Source: a virus. Taken from it: DNA of 33,368 nt. Each line of letters starts with the position of its first letter. Position 1 is the first letter of the stretch. The stretch spans positions 1 through 33,368 of IMG/VR virus record IMGVR_UViG_3300027833_000137. The stretch is one strand, 5' to 3'. The notes beneath the pieces are model-generated. The model was not told where the DNA came from, made no database searches, and worked only from the letters and a program-made list of their open reading frames with translations. The position numbers and the translations under genes are program-made. Shown here piece by piece: positions 20,766 through 28,805 of the stretch.

Positions 20766-22478
20766 CTAAGCTGTTATCTCGCTAAAGTTCTTTACCTTTT
20801 TAAAGCGAATATGATTGTCGAATTTATCACCAAACTGGTGACCACGATGTGAGATAACAAAGATGTTATCGTCTGCATTAAGGTTATGTAATGTATCAAT
20901 CAAACTTTCAATGCCAACACCATCAAGTGCTCCATCCAAAGTTTCATCAAGTAATAATAAATTAGTTGATACAGAGTTACGAAGCTTAGCAACTGAACGC
21001 CAAGCCAACATAATTGCTAGAGTGATTCTAAGTTTTTCACCTTCTGAAAACGAAGCGTATGAAAAGGCATCACGGAAACGAGATTTGATTACTTCATTAA
21101 AGTTTTCATCTAATTGGAAGTCAACAAACAAATCAAACGATCCAAGATACTTATTGATTAGCTTATTCATTACAGGTATATATTGTCGAATAATACGAGT
21201 TTTAATACCACCATCACGTAACATAGCTTGAACAACAGTAAGTACTTCTTTGCTTTCAAATAACTCTTGCTGTTCAACTTCAGTACTCTTAAGTCTATCA
21301 CTAATTTCTTGTAACTTAGTAGTATCAACAGCTTCAACTTGTTCTTCAGCAGACACTAACTCATTCCTATATGATACCAATGCATTTTTGGAAACTTTAA
21401 CAGTAGCTCGTTGATCGCCAATACGTAAGTTAACATCTCGGATTTGGTCTTCTATACCAGAGATAACTTCTAAACGATCTTCATATTCTTTTGATTTAAC
21501 AGCAAGCTTTTCCAAACCATTTATCAGTTCAGCAACCTTACCATCCTTTTCACTTATAATACCGGCTTTAAACTCATGTTCAATACCTTGCTTACATGTT
21601 GGGCAATCATCGTGGTCTTTATAGAAAGATAACTCTTTTTGGTGAGCACGCATTTGACCTTCAATATCTCGACGTAATGATTTAGCTTTTTCAGATTTAT
21701 TTTTTGTTTCGCCTTTATCACCGATTTCGTTTGCGTAACCTTCAATAACATCTTGTTCTTTATCCATAACTATCTTGGCATCTTCAATTTCTTTGATATG
21801 AACAGCCATCTTTTCACGGATTTTTTCAACTTCATCCTCACGAATTTTACGAATAGACGCATTATGTTCTTTAGCAGAAGTTAGTTTTGATTCCATTAAA
21901 TCAATCTGATAACTATTTTCAGTGATTGATTCTCTATTACCAGATACACGATCCTTAAGTAAGGTATTCATCGTACTAAATACTTGAATATCTAACAAAT
22001 CTTCAATGATTTCTCTACGTGAGTGAGCAGGTAATTCCATAAACGGAACATACGTTGCACTACCAAGAATAACGATTTGATTAAAAGATTTATAATTTAA
22101 ATTAAGAATGTTTTGCTCAAGGTAAGCTTGATAATCCTTGGCTGCGGCATCTTGGTTTATCATTACATTATCTTTCCAAATCTCAAAAATATTTGGTTTG
22201 ATACCACGGCGTATTAGATAATTAGAAGTTCCAACAGAGAATGTTATCTCAACCAGAGCTTCACGTGAGTTGACGGTATTAATTAATTGATTTTTATTAA
22301 TTTTACGAAATGCTCTACCATATAATGCAAAAACAATAGCGTCAAGCAAAGTAGACTTTCCACTGCCGTTTGTACCACTGATAAGAGTAGTTCTGAATTG
22401 ATCCAATCGTACTTCGGACCAAGCGTTACCTGATGATAACAGGTTTTTGTATTTTATTGTTTTAAATGTTATTTTCAT
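20766..22478 (-). CDS. 46: Recombination endonuclease subunit gp46 (SbcC/Rad50-like)
   Basis: ABC-type ATPase that with gp47 resects DNA ends for recombination-dependent replication and degrades host DNA. The 570-aa protein (T4: 560 aa) has the N-terminal Walker A GTNGSGKST (35-43), a Q-loop region, two coiled-coil arms around the zinc hook CPTC, and the C-terminal signature FSEGEKLRI, Walker B LLLLDETLDGALD and switch histidine VISHRG. Its ATG overlaps the gp47 stop (TAATG), and a perfect promoter lies inside gp47 about 680 nt upstream. Confidence 0.97.
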   Translation of the reverse strand: MKITFKTIKYKNLLSSGNAWSEVRLDQFRTTLISGTNGSGKSTLLDAIVFALYGRAFRKINKNQLINTVNSREALVEITFSVGTSNYLIRRGIKPNIFEIWKDNVMINQDAAAKDYQAYLEQNILNLNYKSFNQIVILGSATYVPFMELPAHSRREIIEDLLDIQVFSTMNTLLKDRVSGNRESITENSYQIDLMESKLTSAKEHNASIRKIREDEVEKIREKMAVHIKEIEDAKIVMDKEQDVIEGYANEIGDKGETKNKSEKAKSLRRDIEGQMRAHQKELSFYKDHDDCPTCKQGIEHEFKAGIISEKDGKVAELINGLEKLAVKSKEYEDRLEVISGIEDQIRDVNLRIGDQRATVKVSKNALVSYRNELVSAEEQVEAVDTTKLQEISDRLKSTEVEQQELFESKEVLTVVQAMLRDGGIKTRIIRQYIPVMNKLINKYLGSFDLFVDFQLDENFNEVIKSRFRDAFSYASFSEGEKLRITLAIMLAWRSVAKLRNSVSTNLLLLDETLDGALDGVGIESLIDTLHNLNADDNIFVISHRGHQFGDKFDNHIRFKKVKNFSEITA

Positions 22479-23539
22479 TAAATGCTCTGTGCTTCCAAAT
22501 ATAGTTCATCAATCAATTCCTTAATCTTTTGCTTATTAGATTTTGTATCAATAGATTCAATATAATCATGTAATATATCTTTAGTATCTTTTGTTTCATC
22601 AAGTATTTCATCAACGCCAGCATCACCCAAGTTAAGCGAGTCTTCAATCGACTTAACGTCAGTTGCACCAGCATCAGTAAGTTTATTTAAAAACAAATCA
22701 TATATGTATGGATTACTTCTATTCTTAACAATAACCTTAATGTACGAGTCTTTAATATTAGTCAAATCTAAATGAGCAATATCCTCAATAGTCATATCAG
22801 CATCATCATAATCAATTTTATGGTAAATACAGAAAGGGTTTAAAATCCATTCCAACTCACGTGTTTCAGTATCTAAAATACGAAAGCCACGTTTACCTTG
22901 ATAATCAGACCATGTCATTTCATATGGAGCACCAAGATAGTTGATGTTACCATATTCAGATGGATGGTGGAAATGACCAGAATAAACTTGTTCATAACTA
23001 CCAAACAATTCTTTAGTTAGACCATGGTCACAGATCGCACCCTTCAACATTTCAAAACCAATAATATCAAAGTGACCCATACATATATGAGCATTTGATT
23101 TACGAATAGCTTCCAAACATACCTCAGAATTTGTTTTTGTAATCCATGGTACCATTATAACATTGGTTGACCCAAATGTCAACTCGACAGGTTCATCGCG
23201 ATATATATTAAAGTTTGTATACTCTTGGAGCAACAAGTTCATCGAGTTAACTTCATTTGTGTTTGTATAATAAACGGAGTGATTACCTACGACTGCATGG
23301 TATTCAATGTTACGTTTTTGTAGTTCATCAAAGAAAAACTTTTTAGCTCTATCAAGCGTAACATAGTTGATGTATTTACGGCGGTCAAACGTATCGCCTA
23401 AATCCAATACTGTTTTAATGTTGTGCTCATCCAAATGAGGAAAGAACACTTCATTAAAAAACTTTTCTTGGTGATCTAGAAATACTTTAGAATCGCCACG
23501 CACACCAAGATGCATGTCTGTAATTATAGCAACCTTCAC
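22478..23539 (-). CDS. 47: Recombination endonuclease subunit gp47 (SbcD/Mre11-like)
   Basis: Mn-dependent nuclease partner of gp46. The 353-aa protein (T4: 339 aa) carries the calcineurin-like phosphoesterase motifs in order: DMHLG (residues 8-12), LGDTFDRR, VGNHSVYY (GNHD-type, here GNHS), GHFDI and GHFHHP. The start codon is GTG, overlapping the gp55 stop as GTGA; no upstream alternative fits and homology begins at MKVAIITDMHLG. Confidence 0.97.
   Translation of the reverse strand: MKVAIITDMHLGVRGDSKVFLDHQEKFFNEVFFPHLDEHNIKTVLDLGDTFDRRKYINYVTLDRAKKFFFDELQKRNIEYHAVVGNHSVYYTNTNEVNSMNLLLQEYTNFNIYRDEPVELTFGSTNVIMVPWITKTNSEVCLEAIRKSNAHICMGHFDIIGFEMLKGAICDHGLTKELFGSYEQVYSGHFHHPSEYGNINYLGAPYEMTWSDYQGKRGFRILDTETRELEWILNPFCIYHKIDYDDADMTIEDIAHLDLTNIKDSYIKVIVKNRSNPYIYDLFLNKLTDAGATDVKSIEDSLNLGDAGVDEILDETKDTKDILHDYIESIDTKSNKQKIKELIDELYLEAQSI
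23154..23182 (-). promoter_or_regulatory. Intragenic consensus promoter in gp47
   Basis: TTGACA (23182-23177), 17-nt spacer, TATAAT (23159-23154) on the minus strand, inside gp47 coding sequence with AGTTGACA context. It would give a transcript starting inside gp47 and covering gp46. Both boxes and the spacing match consensus fully. Confidence 0.7.
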
Positions 23540-24093
23540 TCTTTAGCATCCTCGTCCTTAGCGGCTGCCTCAGCTGCCTCAATCGACTCTTTCTTTTTTG
23601 CTTTATCTCTAGCAATCTTATCCTCATAATCTTGTACGAACGAATTCATATAATCAACATTGGTATTGAGATTAAGGTTTATGTCTTCGCCACCGGTATA
23701 AGTACCACCAGTAGGAACCATAACTTGAGATGATTTGAAACGGATATACATCTGCTTTTTCTCTTTTTGAATACGACGTAGGAATGCGTACCAAATAATT
23801 TGAGTAAAGTATGCAAATGGATTAGATGATTTTTCTGAGTTGAAGTTGCCCATATATAATAGACAATTTTCAATACCATCTGAAATCATATCCTCTTTGT
23901 AAGAGTATCCACTAAAGTTTGGTTTGGTTGCGAGTCTAGTCGCAATTTGATAGATGCAACTACCAATGTAATCTGGGCATCTTGGTTTTTCGTCACCAGC
24001 ATCTTCTGCTTCGGTACACGCTTTTTTGTACGCTATTAATGCTTCTAAAAAGTCTTTATTATTAACGTAATTTTTCTTAGCTCTTTTTGCCAT
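23536..24093 (-). CDS. 55: Late transcription sigma factor gp55
   Basis: Small sigma factor that directs host RNA polymerase to TATAAATA late promoters with gp33 and the gp45 clamp. The 185-aa protein (T4 gp55: 185 aa) matches in the N-terminal half: KKNYVNNKDFLEALI, then NFSGYSYKEDMISDGIENCL and NPFAYFTQIIWYAFLRRIQKEKK, which is the sigma region 2-like core-binding and -10 recognition part. The C-terminus is acidic and alanine-rich. Own promoter at 24155..24183. Confidence 0.96.
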   Translation of the reverse strand: MAKRAKKNYVNNKDFLEALIAYKKACTEAEDAGDEKPRCPDYIGSCIYQIATRLATKPNFSGYSYKEDMISDGIENCLLYMGNFNSEKSSNPFAYFTQIIWYAFLRRIQKEKKQMYIRFKSSQVMVPTGGTYTGGEDINLNLNTNVDYMNSFVQDYEDKIARDKAKKKESIEAAEAAAKDEDAKE

Positions 24094-24154
24094 ATGGTCA
24101 GCCAGCCTCCTGTTTTAAATTTGGAATTCTAATATTTCTATTGGATTCTATATA

Positions 24155-24183
24155 ATAATAACATAATAGTCAAGGATTGTCAA
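24155..24183 (-). promoter_or_regulatory. Sigma70-type promoter of gp55
   Basis: TTGACA (24183-24178), 17-nt spacer, TATTAT (24160-24155) on the minus strand, with AGTTGACAATCC context shared with the uvsY promoter. It lies back to back with the plus-strand promoter at 24227..24255; GTCAACTAA (24180-24188) and TTAGTTGAC (24223-24231) form a 9-bp inverted repeat. Confidence 0.82.
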
Positions 24184-24226
24184 CTAATATTTTTTCATAT
24201 TTTTTCTCCGTTGATGCATTTTTTAG

Positions 24227-24255
24227 TTGACACAGTATTCAATGTATGGTATAAT
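24227..24255 (+). promoter_or_regulatory. Consensus promoter pointing antisense into uvsW
   Basis: On the plus strand TTGACA (24227-24232), 17-nt spacer, TATAAT (24250-24255): a full consensus match in the gap between uvsW and gp55. No plus-strand gene follows; transcription would run opposite to uvsW from its 3' end (stop at 24280). Confidence 0.75.
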
Positions 24256-24279
24256 AGATTTATCTACTATAAAATAATA

Positions 24280-25776
24280 CTATATATTGACTGTATAAAT
24301 CTTCACAGAGAATTGTTCAGATCCGTAAATTTCTATTCGTTTTCTGAAATGTTGTAATGTATAATTCTGGTAGGCACCAACACTCAAATCATCAGCAATA
24401 TCGTAAAGCGTAGCTTTATCGGCATCGTTGCCCTTTCTTAGGGCACGACCGATTGATTGAAGTACTTTGACTTCTGATTTAGATCCAGATGCAAAGATAA
24501 CATTATCAAGTTTCTTTAAATTAATTCCGGTTGAAAATGTACCAAATGATGCGAGGATGTCATGTTGTTTAATAGGATCATTCTCAATCATATGCCTGAT
24601 TCTTTCACGTTCTTCGCCTTTGGTAGCACCATATATAAAATGTAATTGTCGACCATCTTTATGTAACATTGGCTCTAATATTTTACCATGCTTCTCAACT
24701 AAATCAAATAAAACCAAATTATTCTGACCTTCGAGTGACCACAATAAATTTCGTATGAATACATTACGTTTATTATTATTCGTTATATATTCTCGTTCAG
24801 CGGGATATTTTTGGCTGGTATTTTGTACTTTACCTATCGCCTTCTTAAACGCTTTTCTGTTTTCAATACTATGAGATAATACAATTGCTTTTATGTTAAA
24901 GTCAGCAATAGTACCATCATCCATAAGATCCTTAGTAGATACATGCTTACGAACAGAACCAAAACAACCCTCCAGTACAAGCCTATGAGTTTTGCTCTCT
25001 TCTGATTTTAACGTACCGGTAAATCCGTGTCGATAATAACATTCGTCGAGTCCTTCCATAATTTTTTGTAATGATTTAGCTTGGAATAAATGGGCTTCAT
25101 CACCAAGCACTACTTTAAATTGGCTGAACCAATCTTTATTAAGTCCTTTTATTAAAGACTGCCAAGTAGATATAACAATTGGTGCATCTGTATTTTTATC
25201 AATACCACCTTGAATTTTATATATGTGAGATGGGTCGCAGCCATAGTCAACAAAATCACCAGCCATCTGATGTACTAATGATATTGTCGGAACAATAATC
25301 AAAGTACGATGTTCAAACGCTCTATAATAATGTTGTTGAATTAAATAAATGATAAGTGATTTACCAGAAGATGTTGGCGATAGAGATAAAGAACGACTAT
25401 CTCGTATAGCGTCTACAATATATTTGTTTTGATAATCACGAGGTTCAAACTTACAATTAACTTCTTTGGCAATCTCATATCCATAATCGTCAGGAACTTT
25501 TTCGCCATTCATTAAATGGTCTGGTGCGTTTAATTCATATCCACGGTCTTCGCAAAACTTTCTCAGCTTAGCAAATAATCCTACATATAATACCGGTTGC
25601 ATTGGTTTGAAAATACGGATCCAACCATCCCAAACTCTATTTTTGTAACTTGGGTTAAACTGATAGCCGGCGGGCTGGAATTTAAAATATGCCTCGAGCT
25701 CAAACTTTACGCTTGACTCTGTATTAATCTTTAAATAAATTGCATTGATTTGTTCAACATTAATTATATCTGGCAT
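24280..25776 (-). CDS. uvsW: UvsW-like SF2 helicase
   Basis: Superfamily 2 helicase that unwinds R-loops, reverses forks and branch-migrates, shifting T4 from origin- to recombination-dependent replication. The 498-aa protein (T4: 503 aa) has Walker A SPTSSGKSLI (near residue 135), GDEAHLF (DEAH-type motif II), FTGTLK (motif III), motif V GINLKKLD and motif VI QSIGRALRKG, with an N-terminal DNA-binding region containing YQFNPSYKNRVWDGWI. A TATAAATA late box lies at 25804..25811, agreeing with late expression of T4 uvsW. Confidence 0.97.
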   Translation of the reverse strand: MPDIINVEQINAIYLKINTESSVKFELEAYFKFQPAGYQFNPSYKNRVWDGWIRIFKPMQPVLYVGLFAKLRKFCEDRGYELNAPDHLMNGEKVPDDYGYEIAKEVNCKFEPRDYQNKYIVDAIRDSRSLSLSPTSSGKSLIIYLIQQHYYRAFEHRTLIIVPTISLVHQMAGDFVDYGCDPSHIYKIQGGIDKNTDAPIVISTWQSLIKGLNKDWFSQFKVVLGDEAHLFQAKSLQKIMEGLDECYYRHGFTGTLKSEESKTHRLVLEGCFGSVRKHVSTKDLMDDGTIADFNIKAIVLSHSIENRKAFKKAIGKVQNTSQKYPAEREYITNNNKRNVFIRNLLWSLEGQNNLVLFDLVEKHGKILEPMLHKDGRQLHFIYGATKGEERERIRHMIENDPIKQHDILASFGTFSTGINLKKLDNVIFASGSKSEVKVLQSIGRALRKGNDADKATLYDIADDLSVGAYQNYTLQHFRKRIEIYGSEQFSVKIYTVNI

Positions 25777-25803
25777 AATATCACCTTCTCATTATATATG
25801 TAC

Positions 25804-25811
25804 TATTTATA
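25804..25811 (-). promoter_or_regulatory. T4-type late promoter box before uvsW
   Basis: TATAAATA on the minus strand in the 44-nt gap between uvsY and uvsW, about 30 nt before the uvsW ATG. uvsW is a known late gene in T4, and gp55 is encoded next door, which supports the call. Confidence 0.7.
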
Positions 25812-25820
25812 ATAAAAGCT

Positions 25821-26258
25821 TTAGTAATCGCCAGCTTGAAACTTCATCACTGCTATGATGTTATTAATAATGAAGTTACGACTGTGGATTGTTTTGACAA
25901 TATCTTCAAGGTAATTTGCCCTGCAACTATGATAATCAATCTTTAAACTCAATTTAATAATATCAGGATCGGCTTGAATATATTGGTTAATGTCTTGGCG
26001 TATAACTTTTTTCTGATAAGGCTTCCATCCAAACTCACGCAAATCCTCTTCGGCCATGGATCCATCAATCCATTCTCGTTTATTTAACTCGAGTGTCTTA
26101 TAATCGTATCTAAGCTTTTTAACTTTAAGCGCTTCTTTATAATACATGTTATAGTATTTTGAATGAAGCTGTGGTATCTTTTTTGCTTCTTGCGCTAATT
26201 GGGTTTCATCAATTTTAGAATCGCCAGCCCAAATTTCACTAATATCGTCAGTACTCAT
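25821..26258 (-). CDS. uvsY: UvsY-like recombination mediator
   Basis: Loads UvsX recombinase onto gp32-coated single-stranded DNA. Sequence identity with T4 UvsY (137 aa) is low, but the C-terminus is characteristic: IKLSLKIDYHSCRANYLEDI, then KTIHSRNFIINNIIAVMKFQAG, against T4 IKSRGFAIKHIQDMRAFEAG. The 145-aa length, KYYNMYYKEALKVKKLRYDY helix and position directly upstream of uvsW, as in T4, support it. A perfect promoter lies at 26287..26315. Confidence 0.88.
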   Translation of the reverse strand: MSTDDISEIWAGDSKIDETQLAQEAKKIPQLHSKYYNMYYKEALKVKKLRYDYKTLELNKREWIDGSMAEEDLREFGWKPYQKKVIRQDINQYIQADPDIIKLSLKIDYHSCRANYLEDIVKTIHSRNFIINNIIAVMKFQAGDY

Positions 26259-26286
26259 GTTAACCTCTCATTGTGCATATAATACT

Positions 26287-26315
26287 ATTATATCACACTT
26301 ATAATGGATTGTCAA
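26287..26315 (-). promoter_or_regulatory. Consensus promoter of uvsY
   Basis: TTGACA (26315-26310), 17-nt spacer, TATAAT (26292-26287) on the minus strand. The -35 box overlaps the stop codon of the tail-tube-like gene; the uvsY ATG is 29 nt past the -10. Confidence 0.88.
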
Positions 26316-26800
26316 CTGATTCTATTATGTGTAAACCTGTCATATCTGAATACCATTGATGCTTCTGGGTATTGAATATCAGATTGTGTTACGTCCAAAG
26401 TAATCTGACTTAATGATACTGGGAAACAATTTAAGAATGTAAATGATATGTTTGGATTTTTATTGCTATTTAATATAGTAATAGAAATATCAGAAACAAT
26501 ACCATCGTCTGTTTTCTCTAATCTGCCAAACTGAGCAAGTTCTACAGGCGAAGTGATAGCCTCAAGCCAGTCTAAACATTCAAAATAATTGGCCATGTTT
26601 TCGTCAACAATAAAACTCAAATCTAATTCTTGGTATAATAACTTGTCAGGCGTATTATATAGAGTACTTAGTGGGTTTGGTGTTTCAACGGCACCGGCGC
26701 TTACTCCAGGAACTTGCATCCTTTGAGTATAAAATTCTACGTTTGGTAATCGCTTTACATTGACTGTAAAACCGATAGGAGACAAAAAATTTGTGTTCAT
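26312..26800 (-). CDS. Putative tail tube / gp19-like structural protein
   Basis: 162 aa, likely virion protein. The pattern GFTVNVKRLPNVEFYTQRMQVPG, LDLSFIVDENMANYFECLDWL and FLNCFPVSLSQITLD resembles small tail-tube-fold proteins (T4 gp19 type) of marine T4-like phages, where an LPxxxF strand opens the beta barrel. The assignment is from memory of that pattern; it could be another baseplate or tube-initiator component of the same fold. It is the last minus-strand gene before the divergence point, upstream of uvsY. No clean sigma70-type site was seen ahead of it, and the nearest late-like boxes are imperfect. Confidence 0.6.
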   Translation of the reverse strand: MNTNFLSPIGFTVNVKRLPNVEFYTQRMQVPGVSAGAVETPNPLSTLYNTPDKLLYQELDLSFIVDENMANYFECLDWLEAITSPVELAQFGRLEKTDDGIVSDISITILNSNKNPNISFTFLNCFPVSLSQITLDVTQSDIQYPEASMVFRYDRFTHNRIS

Positions 26801-26917
26801 TATGCATTTTCCTATTTACATCTGCTCAAAACTGTGATATTATTTATTTAAATTAGGTTTACTGATTCTAAATAAATAGTATTCCTTGCAATAAATGACT
26901 ATATAATGGAGCTTTAA

Positions 26918-28741
26918 ATGAGTAACGACTTTAGAATTTTGACAGCACGTCAACACGTTAGAGAAAGAATCGGTATGTACCTCGGTTCAAGTTCTCAGGA
27001 ATCAGTTGAACGTTTTGTAAAAGGTGAATGGAAAACATCTAAGTATGTTCCTGCACTTTCTAAGATGATTGACGAAATACTTGACAACTCGATTGACGAG
27101 GCAATTCGTACTAATTTCAAATATGCAAATAAAATTGATGTATCTATCAATATGGATATGGTAACTGTTTCTGATAACGGTCGTGGTATTCCACAAGATA
27201 AAATATACGATGAAACTAGTAAAGAACAAATCCTTCGACCTGTAGCTGCTTGGACTCGAGTAAATGCCGGTACATCTTTTGATGATGAACGTGTAACGAT
27301 TGGTACTAACGGTGTTGGTTCAGCTGCTACTAATTTCCTTTCATCAAAATTTACTGGTAAAACATGGTCAAATGGTAATCAAATTATGGTTACTTGTAAA
27401 AATGGCGGCGAAGACGTTAAAGTTACTACGCGAGACAAAAATGGCTCTGGTACTGAGGTATCATTTGTAGCAGACTTTGATTGTTTTGAAACTGATTGCC
27501 TTGCCAACTTGGATACTATTGAATTACTTGAAGATCGTTTGATGAGTTTACAAATGGCCTTTCCTGAAATTAAATTCTCTTTTAATAAGAAAAAGATTTC
27601 AGTATCTGATATGAAAAAGTATTCGGCATTATTTAATCCGAACGTTGTAATTGAGAAAACTGAAAATGTTTCATTCTTCTTTACAACATCAGAGGATGGT
27701 TTCCGAACTAACTCATTCGTTAATGGTGTAAACACTCGAATGGGTGGTACATATGTTGATTACGTTGTAAACGGTATCGTTGATGAATTAGTAACAATGG
27801 TCAAACGTAAATATAAAGTTGAAGTTGCTAAGAATACTATTAAAGGTGGATTAACCTTTGTATTATTTGCTCGTAATTTCGTCAATCCAAAATTTGACTC
27901 ACAAACCAAAGAACGTCTGACCAATCCAATGACCAATGTTCGTGAGCATTTTCAAGCTGCCGATTGTAAAGACTTCCAGTTTTACGCTCGTAAGATTATT
28001 AATAATCCTGAAATTATTGATCCAATCATTGAAGCTCAATTGGCTAAAAAGATTGCAGCTGATAAGAGAGCAGCCACAATGGCTCAGAAAAAACTTCAAC
28101 GAGTTAAGGTTGCTAAACACATCTCAGCAAATCGTGCTGATGCCACATTGAAAATCGTTGAAGGTGATTCAGCGATGGGTTTCTTATTGAAAGTAAGAGA
28201 TGCTAATAAGGTTGGTGCATATCCACTTCGTGGTGTGATTATGAATACGTGGGATATGAAACCTGCTGATGTACTTAAGAATAAAGAGTTATCAGAATTG
28301 GTTAATGTTCTTGGATTGAATATCAACGATCCAAATAGCATTGATGATATGACTTATCAGCATATTGCCACACTAACAGATGCTGACCACGATGGCATTG
28401 GCCACATCAGTCCATTACTTATTGCTTTCTTCTATAAATTCTGGCCACGATTATTAACTGAAAAACATGTAAAGATTACTCGTACACCGATTATGATTTC
28501 ATCTAAAGGCGACAAGGTTGAATGGTTCTATGATTATAAAGCCGCTTCAAAATTTAAGACTGATAATCAAGCAGGTTGGAAACATCGTTATATCAAAGGT
28601 CTTGGTTCACTTACAGAAGACGAATATGATGTTATTATTAATAAGCCACAATACGATACGGTTACGGTTGACGACGCATCTATATTCCAAATGATGTTTG
28701 GTAAAGACTCAGGATTACGTAAAGAATACATGTTTGGATAA
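26918..28741 (+). CDS. 39: DNA topoisomerase II large subunit (gp39 with gp60 part)
   Basis: ATPase and TOPRIM subunit of the phage type II topoisomerase. GHKL ATPase motifs EILDNSIDEA, VSDNGRGIP and GTNGVGSAATNF occupy the N-terminal third; a transducer domain follows; the TOPRIM part has VEGDSAMG and DADHDG with the metal-binding residues. At 607 aa it contains both T4 gp39 (516 aa) and gp60 (160 aa) parts in a single frame, with no split and no translational bypass. First plus-strand gene after the divergence point; GGAG precedes the ATG, and a TATAAT lies about 20 nt upstream without a convincing -35. Confidence 0.97.
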   Translation: MSNDFRILTARQHVRERIGMYLGSSSQESVERFVKGEWKTSKYVPALSKMIDEILDNSIDEAIRTNFKYANKIDVSINMDMVTVSDNGRGIPQDKIYDETSKEQILRPVAAWTRVNAGTSFDDERVTIGTNGVGSAATNFLSSKFTGKTWSNGNQIMVTCKNGGEDVKVTTRDKNGSGTEVSFVADFDCFETDCLANLDTIELLEDRLMSLQMAFPEIKFSFNKKKISVSDMKKYSALFNPNVVIEKTENVSFFFTTSEDGFRTNSFVNGVNTRMGGTYVDYVVNGIVDELVTMVKRKYKVEVAKNTIKGGLTFVLFARNFVNPKFDSQTKERLTNPMTNVREHFQAADCKDFQFYARKIINNPEIIDPIIEAQLAKKIAADKRAATMAQKKLQRVKVAKHISANRADATLKIVEGDSAMGFLLKVRDANKVGAYPLRGVIMNTWDMKPADVLKNKELSELVNVLGLNINDPNSIDDMTYQHIATLTDADHDGIGHISPLLIAFFYKFWPRLLTEKHVKITRTPIMISSKGDKVEWFYDYKAASKFKTDNQAGWKHRYIKGLGSLTEDEYDVIINKPQYDTVTVDDASIFQMMFGKDSGLRKEYMFG

Positions 28742-28748
28742 TTGGCTA

Positions 28749-28777
28749 TTGACATTTAATTAAAAGTATTATATAAT
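28749..28777 (+). promoter_or_regulatory. Consensus promoter of gp52
   Basis: TTGACA (28749-28754), 17-nt spacer, TATAAT (28772-28777) on the plus strand, context GCTATTGACATTTAAT. It lies in the 64-nt gap between the two topoisomerase genes, so gp52 can be transcribed separately from gp39. Confidence 0.88.
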
Positions 28778-28805
28778 AGTATAGAATCAAAAAGGACAAT
28801 ACTTT

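Noticed and set aside
20863-21231. 122-aa plus-strand open frame
   Set aside because: It is antisense to the gp46 gene, has no ribosome-binding site and its composition follows the opposite strand.
27379-27735. 118-aa minus-strand open frame inside topoisomerase gp39
   Set aside because: Opposite strand of a well conserved gene, no promoter or ribosome-binding site; a shadow frame.
26918-28741. A gp39/gp60 split or translational bypass as in T4
   Set aside because: One uninterrupted frame contains ATPase and both TOPRIM motifs.
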